Below are positions 1 to 7,884 of a stretch of DNA of 35,063 nucleotides, one piece after another. The notes beneath the pieces are model-generated. The model was not told the origin of the DNA, ran no database searches, and saw only the letters and a program-made list of their open reading frames with translations. This stretch comes from JBFKMV01 sp041629655. GTDB taxonomy: Bacteria; Acidobacteriota; Polarisedimenticolia; Polarisedimenticolales; Polarisedimenticolaceae. The position numbers and the translations under genes are program-made. The stretch is taken from NCBI GenBank assembly GCA_041629655.1, contig JBFKMV010000030.1:1-35063 (forward strand), written 5' to 3'. Each line of letters opens with the position of its first letter. Position 1 is the first letter of the stretch.

Positions 1-273
1 CCGAAAGGCGCGGCGCAGCTCCGCGTAGCCGGCGTCCCCGCCGGCCTCCGCCGTGCGGATCACGTCCGCGAGCCCGTTGTGCTCGACGAACTGCTCGAAC
101 ACCCCGGTGGCGACGAAGACCGTGCGCGGGAAGGCCAGCCGATCCACGAACGGCGCGGCATCCTCGCGCCCGCGCAGCGTCGCGACGAGCTCCTGCAGGC
201 GCCGGAACCCGCGGCCCTTGCCGCCCGGCTCCCCCGCACCGACCGTGACCGACGTCGTTGCCGCCTCAGGCAT
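1..273 (-). CDS. PEP/pyruvate-binding domain protein, 5' end only (partial)
   Basis: Only the first 91 codons lie in the window; the gene continues past base 1. The ATG at 273 overlaps the end of the upstream GDH-like gene by 8 nt and has GAGGG about 5 nt upstream. The visible protein has GGKGRGF near residues 17-23, followed by FPRTVFVATGVFEQFVEHNGL-like text (about residues 48-68). This resembles the start of the ATP-grasp (nucleotide-binding) domain of phosphoenolpyruvate synthase and pyruvate phosphate dikinase proteins. If so, it would interconvert pyruvate and PEP or be a PEP-utilising relative. The catalytic His domain and the PEP domain would lie outside the window, so the reaction cannot be assigned. 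It is probably co-transcribed with the two GDH-family genes. The family call rests on one short region. Confidence 0.6.
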   Translation of the reverse strand, partial: MPEAATTSVTVGAGEPGGKGRGFRRLQELVATLRGREDAAPFVDRLAFPRTVFVATGVFEQFVEHNGLADVIRTAEAGGDAGYAELRRAFR

Positions 274-1543
274 GCATCCCTCGCAGGCCGGCCGCGGCCG
301 CGAGCCGCTTGACCGCCAGCACCGCCGCGGCCAGCCGCAACGACAGCTGCTCCTCGCGCTTGACGCGCAGCGCGCTGTCGAAGGCCTCGCCGACCAGCCG
401 CGAGATCTCCTGCTCGACCCGTTCCTGGCTCCAGTAGTAGCCCATGCGGTTCTGGACCCACTCCAGGTAGTTCCCGGCGATCCCGCCGGAGTTGCACAGC
501 GTGTCGGGGATGATCAGCGTCCCGCGTTCCTGCAGCACCCGGTCCGCCTTGGGGGAGACCGGGTCGTGCGCCACCTCGGCGATGATCTTCGCCTTCACGC
601 CGGCCATGTTGTGCTGGGTGATCTGCAGCTCGATCGCGGCCGGCACCAGGATGTCCACCGGCAGCGCGAACAGCTCGCCCGGGTCTTCCAGCCGCTCGAC
701 GTCCAGCTCGCCCTCGACGCCGTCGAGCAGGCCGTAGGCCTGCTGGTGCCAGGCCATCTTCTCGATGTCGATCCCGTTGTCGTTGAAGTAGGCCCCGCTG
801 ATGTCCGCGACCGCGACGACCTTGGATCCGGCCTCGTGCAGCCGCCGCGCCACGTGCGAGCCGACGTTGCCGAAGCCCTGGATCGCGGTGCGCGTCTCGC
901 GGATCGGGATGCGCAGGTACTCCAGCGCCTTGCGGATGCACAGGTCGGCGCCGATGGCGACGGGGTGCGAGGAGGTGATGCTGCCGCCGAGGTCGCCCGG
1001 TTTGCCCAGCACCACGCCGGGGGAGAAGCGGCCCGTGTTCATGGAGTAGGTGTCCATGAACCAGCACATCACCTGCTGGTTGGTCCCGATGTTCGAGGTC
1101 AGGATGTCGAGATCCGGCCGCACCAGCGACGACAGCTCGGTCATCAAGCGCCGCGACAGCCGCTCCAGCTCGCCGACGCTGTACATCGCAGGGTCGCAGA
1201 CGACCGCGCTGGCACTGCCCCCCAACGGCACGCCGAGCAGGCTGGCGCGGTGCGTGGCCCAGAAGGCCAGCGCCTCGACCGTCTCCTGCGAGATGTCGGG
1301 CCGGAACTGCACCCCGCCCATCGCCGGCCCGCGCAGGATCGAGTGGATCGTGTGGTACGAGCGCACCGTGAACGTCTTGCCGCTGTCGAGCTGGACCGGA
1401 AAGTTGACCTTCAGCGACAGGCGCGGCTCCCGGATCGCCGCGATCTGCCGCTCGCCCAGCGAGAGGTGGCGGGCCGCGGCGTCGAACTCCGCCATCACGT
1501 TGGACAACGAGCTGGGGACCGGTCCGGGCTGGGTGTCGCTCAT
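266..1543 (-). CDS. Glu/Leu/Phe/Val dehydrogenase-family protein lacking catalytic residues (probable regulatory subunit)
   Basis: 425 aa, full length for hexameric NAD(P)-dependent glutamate dehydrogenases, with clear end-to-end similarity to the neighbouring GDH gene. The Rossmann motif GFGNVGSH is retained (about residues 220-227). The active site is not: where the neighbour has Lys, Lys, Lys and Asp with the spacing 24-12-40 known from Clostridium symbiosum GDH (K89, K113, K125, D165), this protein has M75, R99, A111 and N151. GPAKGG has become GPAMGG, GGGKGG has become GGSASA, and APDVGT has become TSNIGT. The reading frame is intact, so this looks like a maintained pseudoenzyme, not a decaying gene. 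The ATG at 1543 has GGAG 8 nt upstream. It lies 36 nt after the active copy, consistent with one operon. The closest known parallel is Thermus thermophilus, where a regulatory GDH subunit pairs with a catalytic one and leucine activates the complex. Confidence 0.9.
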   Translation of the reverse strand: MSDTQPGPVPSSLSNVMAEFDAAARHLSLGERQIAAIREPRLSLKVNFPVQLDSGKTFTVRSYHTIHSILRGPAMGGVQFRPDISQETVEALAFWATHRASLLGVPLGGSASAVVCDPAMYSVGELERLSRRLMTELSSLVRPDLDILTSNIGTNQQVMCWFMDTYSMNTGRFSPGVVLGKPGDLGGSITSSHPVAIGADLCIRKALEYLRIPIRETRTAIQGFGNVGSHVARRLHEAGSKVVAVADISGAYFNDNGIDIEKMAWHQQAYGLLDGVEGELDVERLEDPGELFALPVDILVPAAIELQITQHNMAGVKAKIIAEVAHDPVSPKADRVLQERGTLIIPDTLCNSGGIAGNYLEWVQNRMGYYWSQERVEQEISRLVGEAFDSALRVKREEQLSLRLAAAVLAVKRLAAAAGLRGMHA

Positions 1544-1579
1544 CCGGTTGCTCCGTGTCTGGCCGTCGGCAGCGGCGGC

Positions 1580-2845
1580 TCAGGCGTACAGGCCGCGCAT
1601 CTCGGCGGCGCGGATCACGCGCTGGATTCCCACCACGAACGCGGCGACCCGCATGTCCACGCCGTGCTGCCGGGACGTCTCGAGCACGGTGCGGAACGAG
1701 GTCCGCATCATCCCGGACAGCTCCTCGCGCACGCGCTCGCCGGTCCAGTAGTAGCCGGTGCGGTTCTGGACCCACTCCAGGTACGACACCGCCACACCGC
1801 CCGCGTTGCACAGGATGTCCGGGATGACCAGGGTACCCTGCTCGTCCAGCACGCGGTCGCCGCCGACGGTGACCGGGCCGTTGGCACCCTCGGCGACGAG
1901 CTTCGCGCGCACGCGGGCTGCGTTGTCCGCGGTGATCTGGTTCTCCAGCGCGGCGGGGATCAGGATGTCGACCGGGAGCTCCAGCAGCTCCGCGGGGTCC
2001 TTCATCCGCTCGACCCGCGTCAGCTCCTCGAGACCCTTCAGGGTCGGTTTGCCGAGCAGGTGCTTCAGCACCGCCGGGACGTCGATGCCATGGTCGTTGA
2101 CGTAGGCGCCGCTGACGTCCGACAGCGCGACGATCCGGCAGCCGATGTTGTGCAGGATCCGCGCGGCATGGGAGCCGACATTGCCGCAACCCTGGATCGC
2201 CACGCTGCACGCGGGCAGGTCCAGGCCCGCGTGCTCGGCCGCCTCCTCGATGGTGTAGACGATGCCCTGGGCGGTCGAGGCGGTGCGGCCCTCCGAGCCG
2301 CCGAGCTCCGGCGGTTTGCCGGTGACCGTGGCCGGAATGAACGCGCGACGGTGCATCGAGTAGGTGTCCATGAACCAGCACATCACCTGGGAGTTGGTGC
2401 CGACATCGGGCGCCGGCACGTCCTGGTCCGGCCCGAACAGGTCGATCATCTCGGCGAAGTAGCGCCGGGCCAGCCGCTCCAGCTCGCCGACCGAGAGCGC
2501 CGACGGGTCGCAGATCACCCCGCCCTTGCCCCCGCCGAACGGCACGCCGATCACGGCGCACTTGAAGGTCATCCAGAACGCCAGCGCCTTGACCTCGTCG
2601 ACGTTGACGTCGGGGTGGAAGCGCACGCCACCCTTGGCCGGGCCGCGGGCGACGTTGTGCTGGACCCGGTAGGCGGTGAAGACCTCGATGCGGCTGTCGT
2701 CCATCCGCACCGGCAGCTTGACCTCGGTCACCCGGCGCGGCTGCTTGATCACCGCGACCTGGTTCGGGGTCAGGTTCAGCACCTCGGCCGCCGCCTCGAA
2801 CTGCTGGAGCGCGTTCTCGAACGCGCTGATGCGTTCCTTGGGCAT
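1580..2845 (-). CDS. gdhA: Glutamate dehydrogenase, catalytic-type (Glu/Leu/Phe/Val dehydrogenase family)
   Basis: 421 aa. It would catalyse reversible oxidative deamination of glutamate to 2-oxoglutarate and ammonium with NAD(P), in the cytoplasm. With the ATG at 2845 as residue 1, the substrate-binding and catalytic residues are K71 (GPAKGG), K95 (WMTFK), K107 (GGGKGG) and D147 (APDVGT), matching the family spacing. The nucleotide-binding motif GCGNVGSH follows near residue 215. A GTG nine bases upstream (2854) is possible, but GAGGTG 6 nt before the ATG at 2845 favours the shorter form. It lies 84 nt after the isoaspartyl peptidase gene on the same strand and just before its inactive paralogue. 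Glutamate is the likely substrate, but leucine or another amino acid cannot be excluded from sequence. In Thermus the catalytic partner is named GdhB, so the symbol follows general usage only. Confidence 0.9.
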   Translation of the reverse strand: MPKERISAFENALQQFEAAAEVLNLTPNQVAVIKQPRRVTEVKLPVRMDDSRIEVFTAYRVQHNVARGPAKGGVRFHPDVNVDEVKALAFWMTFKCAVIGVPFGGGKGGVICDPSALSVGELERLARRYFAEMIDLFGPDQDVPAPDVGTNSQVMCWFMDTYSMHRRAFIPATVTGKPPELGGSEGRTASTAQGIVYTIEEAAEHAGLDLPACSVAIQGCGNVGSHAARILHNIGCRIVALSDVSGAYVNDHGIDVPAVLKHLLGKPTLKGLEELTRVERMKDPAELLELPVDILIPAALENQITADNAARVRAKLVAEGANGPVTVGGDRVLDEQGTLVIPDILCNAGGVAVSYLEWVQNRTGYYWTGERVREELSGMMRTSFRTVLETSRQHGVDMRVAAFVVGIQRVIRAAEMRGLYA

Positions 2846-2929
2846 GAGCGCCACCTCGGGCGGGCACGGTACAACAGCGCCGGCGCCGCCACCACGGACA
2901 GTCGCTACCGAAGGAGTCGTTTTGTGGGG

Positions 2930-3961
2930 TCAGTCCTTGCCGATCAGGACCTCGAGCCGTCCGGTCGAGTCGGCCGCGCCGCGGAACATGCCCTGGGTGT
3001 TGAACACCATCGCGATCGAGCCGTCGCGGGCCACCCCGATCACGCCGCCGTCGCCGGGACGCAGCTTGCGCAGCACGACCTCCTCGGCCGCCCGCTGGAG
3101 CGTCAGCTGCTTGTACTCCATCAGCGCAGCGATGTCGTGCGCCACGGCGTTGCGGATGAACTCCTCGCCCTTGCCGGTGCCGGAGATCGCGCAGCTGCGA
3201 TTGCTGGCGTAGGTGCCGGCCCCGATCACGGGCGAGTCGCCGATGCGTCCGAAGCGCTTGTTGGTCAGACCCCCGGTGGAGGTCCCGGCGGCGAGGTTCC
3301 CGTGCCGGTCCAGCGCGACGCAGCCCACGGTGCCCTGCTTGTCTCCCGCGGCGACCGGCTCCGCGCCGTCCTGCTGGAGCTGCTTCTGGAGCGCCTCCCA
3401 GCGGTCCTGCGTGAAGAAGTAGCGCGGGTCGACGATCCGCAGGCCCTGCTGCCGCGCGAACGCCTCGGCGCCCTGGCCGGCGAAGAACACGTGACGCGAG
3501 TCCTCCATCACCCGGCGTGCCAGCGAGATCGGGTTCTTGACCGTGGTGACGCCGGTGACCGCGCCGCAGGCCAGCGTGCGCCCGTCCATGATCGAGGCAT
3601 CCAGCTCGTTGGTGCCGGCGCTGGTGAACACCGCACCCTTGCCGGCGTTGAACTTCGCGTCGTCCTCGAGCACCCGGATCACCTGCTCGACCGCGTCGAG
3701 ACTGGTGCCGCCGCGCTCCAGGATCACGGTGCCGGTCCGCAGCGCCGTCTCCAGCGCCGCGCGATAGTCCTGCTGCTCGAGGTCGGGGCGCACCACCGAC
3801 AGCGCCCCGCCGTGGATCGCGATCGCCCAGCGCACGGGCGGCGCCGCCGGCTCGGCCGCGGGCGTGGCGGACGCGGGTTCCGTCTCGGCGGGCTCGGATC
3901 CTCCACAGCCGACGCACAGCAGCAGCAACAGGCACGGCAACAGCAGCCGGTTCATGCTCAT
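2930..3961 (-). CDS. Isoaspartyl peptidase/L-asparaginase (Ntn-hydrolase), lipoprotein form
   Basis: 343 aa from the ATG at 3961; GGGGGA lies 8-9 nt upstream, which favours this start over longer frames. A hydrophobic N-terminus ends in CVGC with C19 as the probable lipidated cysteine, followed by a Pro/Ala/Glu-rich linker, so the protein is probably envelope-anchored. The mature part is a plant-type asparaginase/isoaspartyl dipeptidase (family T2). It has AIHGGA near residue 47, the KNPISLARRV segment, the autoprocessing site GTVGC with T211 as the expected N-terminal nucleophile, and AAGTSTGG just after. It would hydrolyse beta-aspartyl peptides and asparagine. The canonical HGGAG reads HGGAL here. 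The adjacent GDH genes make an Asn/Asp to Glu nitrogen route conceivable, but that is inference. Confidence 0.9.
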   Translation of the reverse strand: MSMNRLLLPCLLLLLCVGCGGSEPAETEPASATPAAEPAAPPVRWAIAIHGGALSVVRPDLEQQDYRAALETALRTGTVILERGGTSLDAVEQVIRVLEDDAKFNAGKGAVFTSAGTNELDASIMDGRTLACGAVTGVTTVKNPISLARRVMEDSRHVFFAGQGAEAFARQQGLRIVDPRYFFTQDRWEALQKQLQQDGAEPVAAGDKQGTVGCVALDRHGNLAAGTSTGGLTNKRFGRIGDSPVIGAGTYASNRSCAISGTGKGEEFIRNAVAHDIAALMEYKQLTLQRAAEEVVLRKLRPGDGGVIGVARDGSIAMVFNTQGMFRGAADSTGRLEVLIGKD

Positions 3962-3999
3962 CACGGGTCCGTCCCCCATGGTTGACGCCATCGCCCGGA

Positions 4000-4005
4000 A
4001 TTCTA
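4000..4005 (-). promoter_or_regulatory. Possible -10 element for the isoaspartyl peptidase/GDH genes
   Basis: On the minus strand the bases read TAGAAT, one mismatch from TATAAT, 39 nt before the chosen ATG. No good -35 hexamer is visible at 16-18 nt. The rest of the 3962-4089 divergent gap shows no other clear element. Confidence 0.3.
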
Positions 4006-4089
4006 GCGGAATCCGCGGCAGCGCGGCCGGCAATCGCGCCGCGGCCGACGATGCACTAAGCTTTGAACGGGGGAGCCAGAGGCGAATCG

Positions 4090-4908
4090 ATGCGAACGAC
4101 CGCCGCCATGCTGCTCGCGGCCGGCGCGCTGGGCGTCGCTGCCGGGGCCGCGGCCACCGCGACCGACACCCCCTGGAACGGGTGGGAGTCGCTGCGCCTC
4201 AAGGCGCGCAAGATGTTGTTCTTCACGGGCAGTGTGGAGATGACCCAGCGCCGGGAGGGCGACGTGCGGGTCCTGGAGACCGCCACGCACGCGCGTTTCT
4301 TCGGCGCCACGCTGGCCCGCTCGTTCACCGTGACCCGCCTCGACGCCCACACCGGCCGGCCGCTGGAGCTGACCAGCCGCTCGGCGAAGAGCGGGCGGCA
4401 CTATCGCTTCGACGCCGCCGGCTACACGGTTCGCAAGCTGTCGCCGGTCTACGGCGCCGACGCGCCGATCGAGCGCTGGGCCGTGACGTCCCAGGTCCGG
4501 CACGCCTATCCCGAGGCCGCTCCGGGCGCCGCCGCCCCCGTGGTCTACGACTACTACGGGATGATCCTCGAGATCGGCAACGCGGGGCTCGAGCGCCCCG
4601 GCGACGAGGCGCGGTTCCTCGTCGCCACCTCCAGCGGCGTCAAGGGCTACCGCATCCGGGTCGGCGAGCAACGCGCATCGTCGCGCACCTTCCGCGACCT
4701 GCGGGACGGCGGCAAGCGCAGCGTGACCGTCCGCGAGCTGCGCCTCAGGATCATCCCCGAGGATCCCGACGACGACGAGGGCTTCTTGAAGATGGAGGGG
4801 GAGACCGAGCTGTGGATCGAGTCGGGCTCGGGAACGCTGCTCGAGATCAGCGGCAAGATCCCTCGCGTACCCGGCCGCGTCGAGATCGAGATCGAATCCA
4901 TCGGCTGA
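4090..4908 (+). CDS. Exported protein of unknown function
   Basis: 272 aa from the ATG at 4090, chosen because AGAGG lies 7 nt upstream. The N-terminus is a typical Sec signal (Arg, then an Ala/Leu-rich core, with likely cleavage after an Ala-rich stretch near residue 24), so the mature protein is probably periplasmic. The remainder is soluble, rich in beta-strand-like segments and charged residues. Its last part contains a pattern seen in DUF3108-like periplasmic proteins: a Trp-containing strand (ELWIESGSGTLLEI) followed by a closing strand ending in EIEIESIG. That resemblance is weak and I do not assign a family. The stop is followed after one base by the SNF2 helicase start, so the two are probably co-translated even though their locations differ. 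Confidence 0.75.
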   Translation: MRTTAAMLLAAGALGVAAGAAATATDTPWNGWESLRLKARKMLFFTGSVEMTQRREGDVRVLETATHARFFGATLARSFTVTRLDAHTGRPLELTSRSAKSGRHYRFDAAGYTVRKLSPVYGADAPIERWAVTSQVRHAYPEAAPGAAAPVVYDYYGMILEIGNAGLERPGDEARFLVATSSGVKGYRIRVGEQRASSRTFRDLRDGGKRSVTVRELRLRIIPEDPDDDEGFLKMEGETELWIESGSGTLLEISGKIPRVPGRVEIEIESIG

Positions 4909-4909
4909 A

Positions 4910-7828
4910 ATGGACTCGTTGTTCGACGCGGTGCGCGCGGCCTGCTCCCCGGGCGTGTGGTCGCGCGGTGTGGAGCTGGTCCGGGCCAACTGCGTGACGC
5001 GGGAGAGCGCCGGCGACGACGAGATCGTGATGCGCGTCGTCACCCGCGGCCGGCCGATCTCCCCGCGCGTCACGTTGTTCCTCGACGACGACGATTGGGA
5101 TTGCGACTGCCCGAGCAAGCTGCCGGCCTGCGAGCACGTCGCGGCCGCGGTGATCGCGCTGCGCCAGGCCGCGCGGGGCGAGCGCGAGCTGCGCCAGGGG
5201 GCGCTCGGCCCCGTGCAGCTCGGGTACCGCCTGCGACGCGCGCCGGGTGGGCTCGCATTCCTGCGCGTCGTCGGCCGGGCTGCCGACGCGCCGCCGCTGC
5301 GCGGGACGATCGCGTCGGCCACCACGGGTCGGCGGGACGGGCCCGAGATCGCGGCGACCCAGGCCGATCTCGCCGTGGAGCTGGCCCTGGGCACGTTTCG
5401 CGACGGCACCGTTCCGCGTCCGATCGCGGCCCGGCTGCTCGCCGCCCTGGAACGCTGTAGCGACGTGACCCTCGACGGAGAGCCGGTCCGGGCCTCGCGC
5501 CGGCCGGTGCTCCCGATCGCCCGGCTCGAGGATCAGGGCGAGGGCTTCCGGCTGCGCGTCGAGGACGACCCGGACGTCCGCGAGGTGTTCGACAACGGCA
5601 TCGTGCTGTGCGGCGACACGCTACGCCCGGTCGGCGAGCAGCGGCTGACCGGCCGCGAGCTGCACGAGCTTCCCGAGGGCCGCTACTACCCTCCCGAGCA
5701 GGTGGCCGAGCTGGTCACCGCGGTGCTGCCGTCGCTGCGCGAGCGCGTCGAGGTGGACATCCGCACCCGGCGGCTGCCCGAGACCGCCAGCGAGCCGCCG
5801 CGCATCGCCTTCGATCTCACGCGCCACGGCGAGACGTTGTCGGTGCTGCCGACCCTGGTCTACGGCGATCCGCCCACGGCGCGGATCGACGCCGGCCGAC
5901 TGGAGCACCTGCGCGGTGCCGTGCCGGTGCGGGACGAGCGGGCCGAGCAGGCGCTGCTACGACGGCTCGGGCGCGAGCTGGACCTCGCGCCAGGTCTGCG
6001 GGCCCGCTTCGAGGGCGAGCAGGCGGTTGCCTTCGCCAAGCGGCTCCGGCGCTGGAGCGGCGACGTCGACCGCCGCGCGCTGGCCGCGTTTCGCGAGGCG
6101 CCGCCGCTCGTCGCGCGGCTGGACGCGTCCGGGGGCGGTTTTCCGGTGAGCTTCGAGACCGCGGGCGAGATGGTCGGCACCGCGCGCGGCGGCGGAGCCG
6201 CCGACCCCGCCGCCGTGGTGCGCGCCTGGCGCGAGGGACGCTCGCTGGTCCCGCTGGCCGGCGGGGGCTGGTCGCGGATCCCCGCCGAGTGGCTCGACCG
6301 TCACGGCCACCGCGTCGCCGACCTGCTGGCGGCCCGCGACGAGGCCGGGCGGCTGCCGGGCTGCGCGCTGCCCGACCTCGCCGCGCTGTGCGAGGAGCTG
6401 GGCGACCCGCCGCCGCCCGGCTTCGACCGGCTGCGCGCGCTGGCGACGGACTTCGCGGGTCTTCCCGAAGTCCCGCTGCCGGCCGACCTGCGCGCGACGC
6501 TGCGGCAGTACCAGCGGCGCGGCGTGGACTGGCTCGCGTTCCTGCGCGAGGCCGGGCTCGGCGCGATGCTGGCCGACGACATGGGGCTGGGCAAGACGTT
6601 GCAGGCCCTCTGCGCGATCCGCGGGCGCACGCTGGTGGTCGCGCCGACCAGCGTGCTGACGAACTGGAGCGAGGAGATCGAGCGCTTCCGGCCGAAGCTG
6701 ACGACCTGCGTGTACCACGGCCCGCGGCGCGAGCTCGACCCGGACGCCGACGTCACGCTGACCACCTACGCGCTGTTGCGTCTCGACGCGGAGCCCCTGG
6801 CGGCGGTGCGCTGGGACACGGTCGTGCTCGACGAGGCCCAGGCGATCAAGAACCCCGACAGCCAGGTGGCCCGTGCGGCCTACCGGCTCGACGCGGGGTT
6901 CCGGGTCACGCTCACCGGCACCCCGGTGGAGAACCGGCTGGACGAGCTGTGGAGCCAGTTCCACTTCGCCAATCGCGGGCTGCTCGGCGGGCGCGAGGAC
7001 TTCGATGCGCGCTACGCGCGCCCGATCGCCGACGGTGAGGCCGGAGCGGCGCCGCGGCTGCGCGAGCGGATCCGGCCGTTCGTGCTGCGCCGACTCAAGC
7101 GCGAGGTCGCACCCGAGCTTCCGCCGCGCACCGAGGTCGTGCTGCACTGCGAGCTGGACGCCGACCAGCGCCAGGTCTACGACACGGTGCGCGCGGCCAC
7201 GCTGGCCCAGGTCGTGGAGCGGTTGCGCCAGGGCGGCTCGGTGTTGCAGGCGCTCGAAGCGCTGCTGCGCCTGCGCCAGGCGGCCTGTCACGCCGCGCTG
7301 GTGCCCGGACAGCAGGCCGCGAGCTCCGCCAAGCTCGAGCTGCTGCGGGAGACGCTGGAGACGATCGCCGCCGAGGGTCACAAGGCCCTGGTGTTCTCGC
7401 AGTGGACGGCGCTGCTGGACCTGATCGAGCCGCAGCTCGAAGCGGCCGGCATCGGTTTCGTGCGGCTCGACGGGTCGACGCGCGACCGTGCCGGCGTGGT
7501 GCGCGCGTTCCAGGACGAGACCGGGCCGCCGGCGATGCTGATCTCGCTCAAGGCCGGGGGCACCGGGCTCAACCTCACCGCCGCCGACCACGTGTTCATC
7601 GTCGATCCGTGGTGGAACCCGGCCGTCGAGGACCAGGCGGCGGACCGCGCGCACCGCATCGGCCAGGACAAGCCCGTGATGGTGTACCGGCTGGTGGCCG
7701 AACAGACCGTCGAGGAGCGGATCCTGCTGCTCCAGAAGAAGAAGCGCGAGATCGCCGATGCCGCGCTGGGGGATGCCGATCGCGCGGTCTCGCTGAGCCG
7801 CGAGGACCTGCTGGCGCTGCTGGATTGA
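4910..7828 (+). CDS. SNF2-family DEAD/DEAH-box ATPase with N-terminal SWIM zinc finger
   Basis: 972 aa. The N-terminus carries a SWIM finger, CxC-x6-CxH, at C65, C67, C74 and H76. A long middle region resembles the accessory domain of bacterial SNF2 proteins. The ATPase core follows: Walker A DDMGLGKT near residues 555-562, Walker B DEAQ near 641-644, motif III LTGTPVENRLDELW near 668-681, and the C-terminal RecA domain ending with AHRIGQ near residue 915. These are ATP-driven double-stranded DNA translocases that remodel protein-DNA complexes; bacterial RapA/HepA acts on stalled RNA polymerase. The specific target here cannot be read from sequence. The start is separated by one base from the upstream stop (TGA-A-ATG), indicating translational coupling. 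The frame is intact and the length is usual for SWIM-SNF2 proteins. Confidence 0.93.
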   Translation: MDSLFDAVRAACSPGVWSRGVELVRANCVTRESAGDDEIVMRVVTRGRPISPRVTLFLDDDDWDCDCPSKLPACEHVAAAVIALRQAARGERELRQGALGPVQLGYRLRRAPGGLAFLRVVGRAADAPPLRGTIASATTGRRDGPEIAATQADLAVELALGTFRDGTVPRPIAARLLAALERCSDVTLDGEPVRASRRPVLPIARLEDQGEGFRLRVEDDPDVREVFDNGIVLCGDTLRPVGEQRLTGRELHELPEGRYYPPEQVAELVTAVLPSLRERVEVDIRTRRLPETASEPPRIAFDLTRHGETLSVLPTLVYGDPPTARIDAGRLEHLRGAVPVRDERAEQALLRRLGRELDLAPGLRARFEGEQAVAFAKRLRRWSGDVDRRALAAFREAPPLVARLDASGGGFPVSFETAGEMVGTARGGGAADPAAVVRAWREGRSLVPLAGGGWSRIPAEWLDRHGHRVADLLAARDEAGRLPGCALPDLAALCEELGDPPPPGFDRLRALATDFAGLPEVPLPADLRATLRQYQRRGVDWLAFLREAGLGAMLADDMGLGKTLQALCAIRGRTLVVAPTSVLTNWSEEIERFRPKLTTCVYHGPRRELDPDADVTLTTYALLRLDAEPLAAVRWDTVVLDEAQAIKNPDSQVARAAYRLDAGFRVTLTGTPVENRLDELWSQFHFANRGLLGGREDFDARYARPIADGEAGAAPRLRERIRPFVLRRLKREVAPELPPRTEVVLHCELDADQRQVYDTVRAATLAQVVERLRQGGSVLQALEALLRLRQAACHAALVPGQQAASSAKLELLRETLETIAAEGHKALVFSQWTALLDLIEPQLEAAGIGFVRLDGSTRDRAGVVRAFQDETGPPAMLISLKAGGTGLNLTAADHVFIVDPWWNPAVEDQAADRAHRIGQDKPVMVYRLVAEQTVEERILLLQKKKREIADAALGDADRAVSLSREDLLALLD

Positions 7829-7854
7829 GCGCCGCCCGCCGGGCCGGATATAGA
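7825..7854 (+). promoter_or_regulatory. Sigma70-like promoter before the oligopeptidase gene
   Basis: TTGAGC (7825-7830), an 18-nt spacer, then TATAGA (7849-7854), in an otherwise very GC-rich context. The -35 overlaps the stop codon of the helicase gene. The expected start of transcription is near 7861, about 24 nt before the ATG at 7885. Confidence 0.45.
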
Positions 7855-7884
7855 ATGCCCCGTCCCCGAACCGAGGAGTCCGGA

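Noticed and set aside
266..1543. The inactive GDH copy as a pseudogene
   Set aside because: There is no frameshift or stop, the length is full, the Rossmann motif is kept and it has a good ribosome site within an operon, which fits a maintained pseudoenzyme better than decay.
53..3985. Open frames of about 1,300 codons on both strands across the first 4 kb (53-3985 plus, 60-3935 minus)
   Set aside because: They run antisense or out of frame to the GDH and isoaspartyl peptidase genes, are dominated by Arg, Ala, Gly and Asp/His runs typical of shadows in GC-rich DNA, and show no domain.
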